Part shown: positions 1 to 6,564 of the stretch, piece by piece
How the letters are laid out: each line of letters begins with the position of its first letter
Position numbering within the stretch: the stretch's first letter is position 1
Assembly: GCA_037440525.1 (NCBI GenBank)
Contig: JBBITW010000123.1
Coordinates: forward strand, 1-10,941
Direction of reading: 5' to 3'
Length of the DNA stretch: 10,941 nt
Source: JBBITW01 sp037440525
GTDB lineage: Bacteria > Desulfobacterota > BSN033 > UBA1163
Position numbers and translations under genes: made by a program
Notes under the pieces: generated by a model
Databases searched by the model: none
What the model was told of the DNA's origin: nothing
Seen by the model: the letters and a program-made list of their open reading frames with translations, nothing else

Positions 1-2
1 GC

Positions 3-94
3 GAGGAATCTATAGAATTCAAACCCTTATAAAACATAGATTCTTCGGCTAAAGCATCATAATGACATTATGACACAGCCTCGTTGAGGAGAGG
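3..94. repeat. Left half of 92-bp inverted repeat at window ends
   Basis: This segment is the reverse complement of 10850-10941, aligned without gaps. Positions 3-55 are identical and six mismatches fall in the remainder (56, 58, 60, 71, 83, 87), so 86 of 92 bases match. It contains a TTCGGCT core and an AATGACATTA stretch like those of the short GTCATT-type palindromic repeats scattered in many anaerobe genomes. A related element lies at 6436-6507. No transposase is present. The repeat may be a dispersed genomic repeat at which the contig simply ends. Confidence 0.9.
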
Positions 95-138
95 GATAAT
101 TTTAAAGATTTAATTACTCCGATTAATATAAGGATTTT

Positions 139-297
139 TTAAACCCTTTCAAACATCTCTTTTGAGGCGCCACATGAAGGACAGACCCAAGTTTCAGGTA
201 GCTTTTCAAAAGGTGTTTTTGGAGGTATATTCCCATCAGGATCACCCTTTTCTGGATCATAGATATAACCGCATATAGTACATTTCCATTTCTCCAT
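139..297 (-). CDS. Rubredoxin
   Basis: A 52-residue rubredoxin, a small soluble one-electron carrier that holds a single iron in four cysteine thiolates. In anaerobes it typically serves oxygen or superoxide reductases or other redox enzymes. The ATG at 297 opens MEKWKCTICGYIYD, and the C-terminal half reads ETWVCPSCGASKEMF. The iron ligands are Cys6, Cys9, Cys39 and Cys42 in the usual two CxxC knuckles, and length and aromatic residues are typical. A GGGGAG ribosome-binding site lies about eight bases upstream. It is on the same strand as the large catabolic operon but separated from its last gene by a 224-bp spacer with a hairpin, so it is probably a separate transcript. No partner such as a rubredoxin oxidoreductase or flavodiiron protein is in the window. 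It could serve the flavoprotein at 6565-7614, but nothing shows that. Confidence 0.96.
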   Translation of the reverse strand: MEKWKCTICGYIYDPEKGDPDGNIPPKTPFEKLPETWVCPSCGASKEMFERV

Positions 298-384
298 ATT
301 TTTCTCCCCTTTTCTATTTTAAAATTTTTTCGTCATAGATTTTTTCTAACCTCAACTTGTGTCTTGCCTCTTTATAGAAGCCTA

Positions 385-451
385 TGAAAAAGTATTTAAA
401 AAGAATCTTATATACTGGGGAGGTGGGGTGGAGATGCATTCGAAGGGTTTG
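385..451 (+). repeat. Imperfect direct repeat, left copy
   Basis: This stretch is roughly 80 percent identical, by eye and with one single-base gap, to 10755-10820 in the same orientation. Shared landmarks in order are TGAAAA, GTATTTAAA, TTCTTA/ATCTTA, TGGGGAG, GGGGTGGA and GCATTCGA. Its 3' half forms the left arm of the hairpin at 414-469. It looks like a dispersed non-coding repeat with a G-rich palindromic core. No reading frame runs through it. Confidence 0.75.
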
Positions 452-469
452 GAACCCTACCTCCCCAGT
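414..469. terminator. G-rich hairpin downstream of the minus-strand operon
   Basis: Positions 414-428 and 455-469 form a 15-base inverted repeat with one mismatch (ACTGGGGAGGTGGGG against its near complement), closing a 26-base loop. It lies 53 bases after the stop codon of the solute-binding protein gene that ends at 522. On the minus strand the stem is followed, after about twelve bases, by a T-rich run, so it could end transcription of the operon. The run is too far away for a textbook intrinsic terminator. The hairpin is also part of a repeat shared with the right flank, so it may be only a repeat element. Confidence 0.4.
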
Positions 470-521
470 CCATCCAAGATTTTTTCATAGTTCTCTTCTT
501 ACATCTTCATTGCCATTCGAA

Positions 522-1700
522 TTATCTTTCAAGGGAAATAAAACCTGTATGTCGTGTTAATTTTCCATTTTTTATAACAAAGACTCTTGATTCAACGCTC
601 GGGCGATGGTCCTTGATTGTATAAGTAATGGGGGGGACAAGACCACCTGAGACAAAATTTTTAAAACCCTCGAGGGCAACCTTTACCCTTTCTCGAGAAA
701 ATCCCTGTTCAGGAAGGGATCTCCCGATAGCCTCTGAGATCACCTGTATAGTAGCCCAACCCTCAACATAAGAAAGTGTGTGGGAGTCAAATGGATGCCA
801 TTTTTGATGGGCTTCTTTTATATCAGCCATGCCTGGAATATCCTCTCCAAAAGGAGAGACAGGTTGGACTCCAAAAACCCCATTAAATGGGGAGAGATTT
901 TCATCAAAGGCCCTCATATCAAGTATCCATTTAATCCTGATTTCCATATCCTTTGCTTCCTGAAGGAGTAAGAAGGCCTCCCTTGAGGAAAGGCTTATAT
1001 AGGCAAAGTCAGGGTTTAGTAGTTTTATAGCTTGAAGCGAAGAGGAAATACTATTCTTAGACAAAGGATCAATAATCCTTACATCCAATCCCATATCAAG
1101 GCCAAGGTTTTTTGCAAACTCTTTTGCTTCTTCCAGAAAATATTTGTCCATTTGGTCAGATCCAACAAATATGATTTTTGATTTTTTTCTTTTTGTATCC
1201 GGGAATTCTGAGATAAATTTTAAGCCAATCTTTGCTAAATCAGGATAGGTCGGGACGATGGAGAATATGTATGGGTATTTCGGGCCATTTGCAAGGTGAG
1301 AAGGGAAGAGACTGACCATGGTAGGTATTCGGTTATAGTTAACATGGGGGAGGAGTTTAAGGCCTGTTTCAGTTGAATAAATGTAGAGAAGAAGAATCTG
1401 GTCTGCCTCATTAAATTTTCTATAAGCAGCAACTGTTTCAGCCTCCTGTGAGGTATCATTGATCATGATAATCTCGACTTTTTTCCCAAATATTCCGCCT
1501 TTCTGATTTATCCATTTTGATCCATCAAGTATCCCCCTTGCACATTCCCTACCTGAATCCCCCCATCTGCCTGAGAATGGAATAAGACTTCCTATCTTGA
1601 TGGTTGGTTGGCTAAATAGTGAATTGGTATATATCGCGATAAGAAGGAGAATGAAAAAAATGAATTTTGTTATTCTTTTTAACAATTTTATATTTTCCAA
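522..1700 (-). CDS. Periplasmic ligand-binding protein, LivK-like (ABC branched-chain amino acid type)
   Basis: A 392-residue type-1 periplasmic binding protein of the LivK/Peripla_BP_6 family, which captures amino acids, amides or carboxylates outside the cytoplasmic membrane. Residues 1-30 form a Sec signal peptide: KLLKR, a hydrophobic run (about 13-24), then a SLFSQ-type cleavage region without a lipobox cysteine. The mature protein opens IKIGSLIPFSGRWGDSG and continues GGIFGKKVEIIMIND, both typical of the family's first lobe. The start is a TTG four bases after the regulator's stop codon, with a GGGG stretch upstream; an in-frame TTG at 1685 is an alternative. The gene ends the operon with the regulator. 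No LivH, M, G or F permease or ATPase genes are nearby, so it is an orphan. It may share a distant transporter or act as a sensor. The family is sure, the ligand unknown. Confidence 0.9.
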   Translation of the reverse strand: MENIKLLKRITKFIFFILLLIAIYTNSLFSQPTIKIGSLIPFSGRWGDSGRECARGILDGSKWINQKGGIFGKKVEIIMINDTSQEAETVAAYRKFNEADQILLLYIYSTETGLKLLPHVNYNRIPTMVSLFPSHLANGPKYPYIFSIVPTYPDLAKIGLKFISEFPDTKRKKSKIIFVGSDQMDKYFLEEAKEFAKNLGLDMGLDVRIIDPLSKNSISSSLQAIKLLNPDFAYISLSSREAFLLLQEAKDMEIRIKWILDMRAFDENLSPFNGVFGVQPVSPFGEDIPGMADIKEAHQKWHPFDSHTLSYVEGWATIQVISEAIGRSLPEQGFSRERVKVALEGFKNFVSGGLVPPITYTIKDHRPSVESRVFVIKNGKLTRHTGFISLER

Positions 1701-1704
1701 TCCG

Positions 1705-2295
1705 TTATGTCCCCGGGGTGTATAGGACTGCTAAGATTTTGGTTATCTTATCCTTGTGACATTGAACCCTATGGGGAATGCTCGATTCATAATAGATGGA
1801 ATCTCCAGGATAAAGTATGTCTGTATGATTTCCCAGAATCACCTCCATCTCACCCTCAAGTACAAAGATAAATTCCTCCCCTTCGTGGACAGAAGTTTTG
1901 GTGGTTTTTAGAGTAGCAGGCTCAAGGGTAACAATAAAGGGTTCCATGTGGCGATCCTTCTTATCAAACCCTAAAGACTCATAGGAATAACCGTATCTTA
2001 CCCCATCTTTTGAGGCAAAGCGAGAAACCTTCTTTCGCTCATCCTTCCTCACAATCGTAAATGGTTCCCCTTCTGTCTCCCCAAAAAAATCTCCCACCTT
2101 TACACCAAATGCCTTTGCGAGTTTGGTAATGGTGCCAAGCGAGGGAGAAACGAGATGATTTTCCATCTGAGAGAGGAGGGCTGTAGAGAATCCAGTCAAT
2201 TCTGCCAAATCCTTTAGTGAAAGTCCTCTCTGCCCCCTTAATTCTTTTATCTTCTCTCCGACCCGAATCTCTTCAACCTCTCTCTTTTCCTCCAT
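1705..2295 (-). CDS. XRE-family transcriptional regulator with C-terminal cupin sensor
   Basis: A DNA-binding regulator of the helix-turn-helix plus cupin type, the architecture of PuuR-like repressors that control small-molecule catabolism. An XRE helix-turn-helix spans about residues 14-70 (GLSLKDLAELTGFSTALLSQ carries the recognition helix). A cupin beta-barrel covers about 118-195, with motif one HEGEEFIFVLEG (His139) and motif two around YPGDSIYYESSIPHR (His177), counted from an upstream ATG at 2301. That ATG directly abuts AAAGGA, whereas the ATG two codons later (2295) lies six bases after it, so 2295 is taken as the start. The gene follows the gamma subunit by about 50 bases, which hold a TATAAT-like box and an inverted repeat, and is followed after four bases by the binding-protein gene. 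It probably regulates this cluster, and the ligand would be a pathway metabolite (inference). Confidence 0.92.
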   Translation of the reverse strand: MEEKREVEEIRVGEKIKELRGQRGLSLKDLAELTGFSTALLSQMENHLVSPSLGTITKLAKAFGVKVGDFFGETEGEPFTIVRKDERKKVSRFASKDGVRYGYSYESLGFDKKDRHMEPFIVTLEPATLKTTKTSVHEGEEFIFVLEGEMEVILGNHTDILYPGDSIYYESSIPHRVQCHKDKITKILAVLYTPGT

Positions 2296-2326
2296 CTTCA
2301 TTCCTTTCAGTCTAATTCCCCAAATG

Positions 2327-2362
2327 TAATGGATTTATATTCCATTATATTACATTTCTGGA
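2327..2362 (-). promoter_or_regulatory. Candidate operator and internal promoter of the XRE-cupin gene
   Basis: An interrupted inverted repeat pairs AAATGTA plus ATGGA on one side with TCCATTACATTT on the other: 12 base pairs with a five-base insertion in one arm. It covers the stop codon of the gamma-subunit gene and lies 30-65 bases before the regulator's start. On the minus strand it includes TATAAT (2344-2349), a perfect -10 hexamer, with only a weak -35 match (TTCCAA, 18 bases upstream). A palindrome over a -10 box directly before a repressor gene suggests autoregulation. It is too AT-rich to be a convincing terminator. No second copy was found by eye elsewhere in the window. Confidence 0.4.
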
Positions 2363-2938
2363 GAAATTTGGAATAGGGCCAAATTTTTTAACGTATTCAG
2401 CCCCGAGCTCAATACCTTTGATATTGGATTCTATAAGATGATGATACCTCTCGTCCATAACTTTTTCGAAAGAATCGAATAGTGATGACATTTGAACCAA
2501 CTTTGTTTTTTCCACAAATGCACCCAGCACAATCATGTTTGCAATCTTTGGATTTCCACTTTCGATGGCAATCTCGTTTGCAGGGATGTTGAGAACCTCT
2601 ATATCATTTCGGGAGACATCCTTGGAATTGATAAGTGATGTATTTATAACGAGAAGCCCCTTTGATAATATCTTTGGTTCGTATTTTATCAGGGAAGGAT
2701 AGTTCATCACTATTGCAGCATGAGGTCTTCCAACAACAGGGGAACCGATCTCGTGAGATGAAATAACAACCATACAATTGGCTGTTCCTCCTCTCATTTC
2801 AACACCGTAGGTGGGGAGATATGTCACATTTCTGCCTTCTTTCATGGCGGCATAAGCAAGGAGATTCCCAATAACCATCACCCCCTGCCCTCCAAAGCCA
2901 GCAATGATTAGATCATAATATAATCGGTTATTGGTCAT
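2345..2938 (-). CDS. 2-oxoacid:ferredoxin oxidoreductase, gamma subunit
   Basis: A 197-residue gamma subunit (POR/KOR gamma domain) of a four-subunit 2-oxoacid:ferredoxin oxidoreductase. In this enzyme family the gamma domain is associated with CoA binding and forms the oligomer with the alpha, beta and ferredoxin subunits in the cytoplasm. The glycine-rich start IIAGFGGQGVMVIG (residues 11-24) and the hallmark TYGVEMRGGTANC (43-55) are intact, and the length is normal. The ATG at 2938 has GAGG about ten bases upstream. It is separated from the beta gene by 135 bases, the widest gap in this otherwise tight operon. Subunit order delta-alpha-beta-gamma matches VOR/KOR-type enzymes. The family is certain; the substrate class is inferred from the alpha subunit. 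Confidence 0.95.
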   Translation of the reverse strand: MTNNRLYYDLIIAGFGGQGVMVIGNLLAYAAMKEGRNVTYLPTYGVEMRGGTANCMVVISSHEIGSPVVGRPHAAIVMNYPSLIKYEPKILSKGLLVINTSLINSKDVSRNDIEVLNIPANEIAIESGNPKIANMIVLGAFVEKTKLVQMSSLFDSFEKVMDERYHHLIESNIKGIELGAEYVKKFGPIPNFSRNVI

Positions 2939-3073
2939 TGTTTATTTACCTCGAACTCTTATAATCACTATAATTGCCATAGCCTACCAGGAACCATGAA
3001 AATATTTAGGTTAAGGCAAAGGTTATGAAGCCAGTTTAGGCAAAGTAAATGGTTAAGGAAATTTTTTAAGCAA

Positions 3074-3826
3074 TTACAAATAATCCGCCATCTTTTTTTC
3101 CTTGAAAATCCCTAATGGAAAATAGGGAATCATTTCTTCTCCTACACGTCGATTGGCTTCGAGGGGACTTAATCCCCAATTGGTAGGACAGGCAAGTAAA
3201 ATCTCAACAAAAGAAAAACCTATCTCCTGGATTTGCATTTGAAAGGCCTTTTTAAAGGCGTTTTTTGCCTTCATTAGATTTGAAGGAGTATTAACAGCTA
3301 CCCTTGCAACAAAGGCACTCCCTTCCAATGTAGCAAGCATCTCAGCCATTCTAATGGGATATCCATCATAGGTAAAATCTCTTCCATAAGGGCTTGTAGT
3401 CGTCTTCTGTCCAAGGAGTGTTGTTGGCGCCATCTGTCCTCCTGTCATCCCATAGATACCATTATTGGCGAAGAAGATGGTGATATTTTCCCCGCGATTA
3501 GCTGTATGGATTGCCTCTGCAATTCCAATGGCTGCGAGGTCTCCATCACCCTGATATGTGAAGACGATTCTATCCTTTCTGGCACGTTTTACTCCTGATG
3601 CAACTGCTGAGGCCCTTCCGTGAGGCGCCTCCAGGACATCGATATTGAAATAATCGTACATAAAGACCGAACAACCAACAGATGCTACGCCAATTGTTTT
3701 CTCCCTTATCTTAAAATAGTCTATAGCGTCAGCCACCAACCTGTGGGCAATACCGTGATGGCAACCCGGACAAAAATGGAATGCTACGTCAATCAGACAT
3801 TCTGGACGTTTGAATACAAGTTCCAT
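3074..3826 (-). CDS. 2-oxoacid:ferredoxin oxidoreductase, beta subunit (thiamine diphosphate-binding)
   Basis: This 250-residue catalytic beta subunit binds thiamine diphosphate and the proximal [4Fe-4S] cluster, and carries out oxidative decarboxylation of the 2-oxoacid with the alpha subunit. Cys19 and Cys22 (FCPGCHHG), Cys52 (GCS) and Cys213 (LACPTNWG) match the four cluster ligands of KOR-type beta subunits. The cofactor motif runs from GDGD (residues 93-96) to NN (121-122) and on to IYGMTGGQ. The usual CPGCGH reads CPGCHH here, which leaves the ligands unchanged. The ATG at 3826 has GAAGGG upstream at good spacing and lies 22 bases after the alpha stop. Length is typical of the short beta subunits in this family, so the subunit looks complete and active. 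Confidence 0.96.
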   Translation of the reverse strand: MELVFKRPECLIDVAFHFCPGCHHGIAHRLVADAIDYFKIREKTIGVASVGCSVFMYDYFNIDVLEAPHGRASAVASGVKRARKDRIVFTYQGDGDLAAIGIAEAIHTANRGENITIFFANNGIYGMTGGQMAPTTLLGQKTTTSPYGRDFTYDGYPIRMAEMLATLEGSAFVARVAVNTPSNLMKAKNAFKKAFQMQIQEIGFSFVEILLACPTNWGLSPLEANRRVGEEMIPYFPLGIFKEKKMADYL

Positions 3827-3848
3827 CCTTTAACCCTTCAAATTAGAG

Positions 3849-4922
3849 TCAGCTATTGAATCTATAACATTTCTTTACTTCCTCAAAAACTTCTTCCGGA
3901 GTCGGGAGAGAGCCAGGTGGCCTTCCATAGAAATAGACCTCTGCGTCTCTAAGAACCGAAAGTTTTACATCCTCTACCATCTGTCCTGTGTTTAATTCAA
4001 CCGTTAAAAAGAACTTAACATCACGTGAAAGATCAAATAGTGCCTTTTCAGGAAAGGGGAAGAGTGTTATCGGTCGGAAAAGGCCTACTTTTAAACCCTC
4101 TCTCCTTGCCACTTCAACGGAGGTTTTTGAGATCCTTGCCATGCTTCCAAATGCCACAATTACCATAGAGGCGTCCTCTATAAAAAAGGTTTCAAACCGG
4201 ACCTCCTCTCTTTTCATCTTTTCATATTTCTGATAAAGCTTCCAGTTATGTTCTGAAAGCTCTCCATCCTGTAAGTAGAGCGATTTTATCCGGTTGGGTT
4301 TTCTTCCACTTGCTCCAGTTAGTGCCCAATCTTTTGGTGGAAGCTCAATCCTCTCGGGCCTTTTTCTAACAAGAGGTTCCTTCATCTGACCTATGAGTGC
4401 ATCTCCCAGAATCAATGCAGGGTTGCGATACTTATCTGACAATTCAAAGGCAAGGCATGTGAGATCATACATCTCCTGGACAGTTGATGGAGCAAGAACA
4501 ATCATTCTGTAATCCCCGTGTCCTCCACCACGAGTGGCCTGGAAATAGTCCCCCTGAGAAGGGGAGATTCCTCCCAGGCCTGGCCCGCTCCGAGAGATGT
4601 TGACGATGACTGCTGGGAGTTCGCTACCAGCCATATATGAGATTCCTTCCTGCATCAAGGAGATACCAGGGCTTGAAGAAGAGGTCATAGCCCTTGCCCC
4701 GGTGGCTGAGGCTCCTAAGAGTAAATTGATAGATGCAATTTCACTCTCTGCCTGGATAAATTCACCACCCAGAAGGGGTAGGTTTTTCGATAAATATTCC
4801 GGAATATCATTTTGAGGGGTTATGGGATAACCAAAATAGAGGAGACAGCCTGAATCTATAGCACCCATGGCAATGGCTTCATTACCCTTGGCCAATAATT
4901 TTTCACTATTTTGGTCCGTCAC
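3849..4922 (-). CDS. vorB: 2-oxoacid:ferredoxin oxidoreductase, alpha subunit (VorB-like, 2-oxoisovalerate type)
   Basis: The alpha subunit holds the pyrimidine-binding half of the thiamine site and a transketolase C-terminal-like domain. Visible motifs are GNEAIAMGAIDSGC, FGYPITPQND, the TSSSSPGISLMQEG loop, GPGLGG and GDYFQATRGGGHGDYR, followed by the second domain around VIVAFGSMARISK. They closely resemble proteins annotated as 3-methyl-2-oxobutanoate dehydrogenase VorB, which convert branched-chain 2-oxoacids to acyl-CoA plus CO2 with ferredoxin as acceptor. An ATG exists at 4937, but the GTG at 4922 is preferred: GGAGGGAAG lies about eight bases upstream, and GTGA overlaps the ferredoxin stop by four bases, a usual coupling arrangement. 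From the GTG the protein has 357 residues, normal for the family. A 2-oxoglutarate or other 2-oxoacid substrate cannot be excluded from motifs alone. Confidence 0.93.
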   Translation of the reverse strand: MTDQNSEKLLAKGNEAIAMGAIDSGCLLYFGYPITPQNDIPEYLSKNLPLLGGEFIQAESEIASINLLLGASATGARAMTSSSSPGISLMQEGISYMAGSELPAVIVNISRSGPGLGGISPSQGDYFQATRGGGHGDYRMIVLAPSTVQEMYDLTCLAFELSDKYRNPALILGDALIGQMKEPLVRKRPERIELPPKDWALTGASGRKPNRIKSLYLQDGELSEHNWKLYQKYEKMKREEVRFETFFIEDASMVIVAFGSMARISKTSVEVARREGLKVGLFRPITLFPFPEKALFDLSRDVKFFLTVELNTGQMVEDVKLSVLRDAEVYFYGRPPGSLPTPEEVFEEVKKCYRFNS

Positions 4923-5134
4923 CTTTCTTCCCTCCATACCTGGATGGCCACATCAGGGCATATCTCTCCACAGATTGCACAACCACTACATTTTCCATCT
5001 GCGTCCCATAGTGCATAGAAGTATCCCTGACGATTGATCTCTTGACCAATATGAATCAAACCTTTTGGACAGGAGATCGTACAAAGTCCACAACCTTTAC
5101 ATCTCTCTTTATCGATTTCAATTCTACCCTTCAT
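4919..5134 (-). CDS. 2-oxoacid:ferredoxin oxidoreductase, delta subunit (2x[4Fe-4S] ferredoxin)
   Basis: This 71-residue ferredoxin-like subunit carries two [4Fe-4S] clusters that pass electrons from the thiamine enzyme to free ferredoxin. The motifs CKGCGLCTISCPKG (starting at Cys12) and CSGCAICGEICPD (starting near Cys49) each give the CxxCxxCxxxCP pattern, and each is followed by the usual hydrophobic segment. It is the first subunit gene of the enzyme, 29 bases after the racemase-like gene, and its TGA stop overlaps the alpha GTG start. No clear Shine-Dalgarno precedes the ATG at 5134, only an A-rich stretch, so it may rely on translation coming from the upstream gene. Length and arrangement are normal for a VOR/KOR delta subunit. 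Confidence 0.95.
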   Translation of the reverse strand: MKGRIEIDKERCKGCGLCTISCPKGLIHIGQEINRQGYFYALWDADGKCSGCAICGEICPDVAIQVWREER

Positions 5135-5163
5135 TTATTTCAAAACAGGAACAAAATTTTAAA

Positions 5164-6339
5164 TCAGATTATATTTGCATCTTTAAATCTTTTAATCTCA
5201 TCAGCTGAGTATCCTATCTCTTTAAGCACTTCGATCGTATGTTCTCCCCAGGAAGGCGGAGGTCTACGGATCTCTAAGGAGAATGCGGAGGATTTGATCG
5301 GACTCCCTATCTGACGAATCCATCCGACTTCTGGGTATTCAACATCCTTAACTATATTCCTATGAATTACGTGAGGATGTTTAAATGTCTCATTAAAATT
5401 CAGTACCGGTTCGCAACATACATCTTTTCCCTTAAAAAAGTCTACCCATTCTGCCTGGGTCCTCTCTCTAAATACCCTTTTTATCTCCTCTATAATTCTT
5501 AAACGTTCTTCTCCTTCAACGTATTGTTTCTCAATGAGTTCCTCTCTTCCGATTGCTTCACAGAAGTTCTTCCAGAATTTTTCCTCCAGGGCACCAAGGG
5601 ACATATACCTTTTATCCTTTGTTTCATATACCTGATAGCATGCATATCTGCCCGAAAGACGCATCTCTCCCCTCTCGGGTAATTCACCGTCAATAAAATA
5701 TCTTCCGACATGGGGAGAAAGCCAGGAGAGAATTCCATCAAGCATAGATATGTCGAGAAACTGTCCTTCTCCTGTCCTTTCCCTATGTATGATGGCAGTA
5801 AGTATGGCAATGGCTGCCATCAATCCTCCCCCACCAATATCAGCAATCTGCACACAGGGAATTATTGGAGGACCATCCTTTGAACCCATGAGTCCGAGGA
5901 TTCCACCTATGCTCAGGTAATTGATGTCGTGGCCTGAACGGTCTCGGTAAGGACCATCCTGTCCATATCCAGAAAGGGAACAGAAAATAAGGCGTGGGTT
6001 TCTCTTTCTCAATTCTTCATATCCTACACCGAGACGCTCCATTACACCAGGTCTAAAGCCTTCTAAAACAATATCATATACCTTAATCAATCTGTAGAAG
6101 ATCTCTTTTCCCTCATCGGTTTTCAGGTTGAGCTTCATACTCTTTTTATTTCTGTTTAGGGCAAGGAATGAGGGGTTTATCCCTTTTCTCAAAGGGTCGT
6201 TAAATCGCGCATAGTCTCCTCTCTCTATATCCTCAACCTTCAATACCTCCATTCCCATATCTGCAAGCAATAAAGAGCAGTATGGTCCTGGAAGAAGTCT
6301 TGAGAGATCGAGCATCTTAAAATCTTTTAAGGGTTGCAC
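5164..6339 (-). CDS. CaiB/BaiF family protein, alpha-methylacyl-CoA racemase-like
   Basis: This is a 391-residue class III CoA-transferase fold protein whose active-site residues point to racemisation of 2-methylacyl-CoA rather than CoA transfer. His137 (GHDINY), Asp167 (IADIGGGG) and Glu252 (GALEEKFW) sit at a constant offset of 11 from the catalytic His126, Asp156 and Glu241 of the Mycobacterium tuberculosis racemase MCR. Formyl-CoA transferases share the aspartate but not this His/Glu pair. The N-terminal LLPGPYCSLLLADMG is also racemase-like. The start is GTG at 6339, six bases after AAGGA; the ATG at codon 9 has no ribosome-binding site. It heads the operon, followed after 29 bases by the oxidoreductase genes. 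It could act on the 2-methylacyl-CoA those genes would make from a beta-branched 2-oxoacid. A CoA-transferase role remains possible. Confidence 0.9.
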   Translation of the reverse strand: MQPLKDFKMLDLSRLLPGPYCSLLLADMGMEVLKVEDIERGDYARFNDPLRKGINPSFLALNRNKKSMKLNLKTDEGKEIFYRLIKVYDIVLEGFRPGVMERLGVGYEELRKRNPRLIFCSLSGYGQDGPYRDRSGHDINYLSIGGILGLMGSKDGPPIIPCVQIADIGGGGLMAAIAILTAIIHRERTGEGQFLDISMLDGILSWLSPHVGRYFIDGELPERGEMRLSGRYACYQVYETKDKRYMSLGALEEKFWKNFCEAIGREELIEKQYVEGEERLRIIEEIKRVFRERTQAEWVDFFKGKDVCCEPVLNFNETFKHPHVIHRNIVKDVEYPEVGWIRQIGSPIKSSAFSLEIRRPPPSWGEHTIEVLKEIGYSADEIKRFKDANII

Positions 6340-6375
6340 CTCTGATCCTTTCAGGATAAATTAATAACATATTCA

Positions 6376-6403
6376 ATTATAAAATAAAAGTTCATCCTTC
6401 TAA
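6376..6403 (-). promoter_or_regulatory. Candidate promoter for the racemase-oxidoreductase operon
   Basis: On the minus strand TATAAT (6376-6381) is a perfect -10 hexamer, with TTAGAA (6398-6403, four of six matches to TTGACA) 16 bases upstream. It lies about 35 bases before the GTG start at 6339, in AT-rich DNA, in the expected orientation. AT-rich sequence produces such matches by chance, so this is a candidate only. No convincing promoter was seen for the divergent plus-strand gene. Confidence 0.4.
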
Positions 6404-6435
6404 GGGTTTAAGCTCAGCATGTTGCGTAATCACAA

Positions 6436-6507
6436 CCAGATTGTCATTCCAAGCGGAGCGAGAAATATATGAGATTGCTTCGGCTTCGCCTCGTAATGAC
6501 AATCTGG
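6436..6507. repeat. REP-like palindromic element in the divergent spacer
   Basis: CCAGATTGTCATT at 6436-6448 is exactly complementary to AATGACAATCTGG at 6495-6507. Between the arms lie AAGCGGAGCGAG and TTCGGCTTCGCCTCG, which are partly complementary and extend the fold. The pattern GTCATT...GCGAGC...TTCGGC...AATGAC is that of small dispersed palindromic repeats seen in several bacterial lineages. The TTCGGCT core recurs in the terminal repeats at 3-94 and 10850-10941. It sits between two divergent genes, so it separates their promoters. No coding sequence runs through it. Confidence 0.8.
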
Positions 6508-6564
6508 AATCACTAAATTTAGGAGATATCAATTATCGAATAGTCGTCTAAGAAAGAGAGAAAA

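Noticed and set aside
780..971. Plus-strand reading frame inside the LivK-like gene
   Set aside because: It is antisense to a clear family member, has no recognisable motif and has no ribosome-binding site.
1235..1459. Minus-strand frame inside the LivK-like gene
   Set aside because: It is an alternative frame of the same gene, without domain features.
2947..2985. Twelve-residue micro-frame between the beta and gamma genes (minus strand)
   Set aside because: It is too short to judge and has no conserved feature or convincing ribosome-binding site.
5499..5810. 103-residue minus-strand frame inside the racemase-like gene
   Set aside because: It is a shadow frame; the overlapping racemase frame has conserved catalytic residues throughout.
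6436..6507. CRISPR repeat or intrinsic terminator
   Set aside because: There is only a single copy with no spacer periodicity, no T-run follows the stem, and neither adjacent gene ends there.
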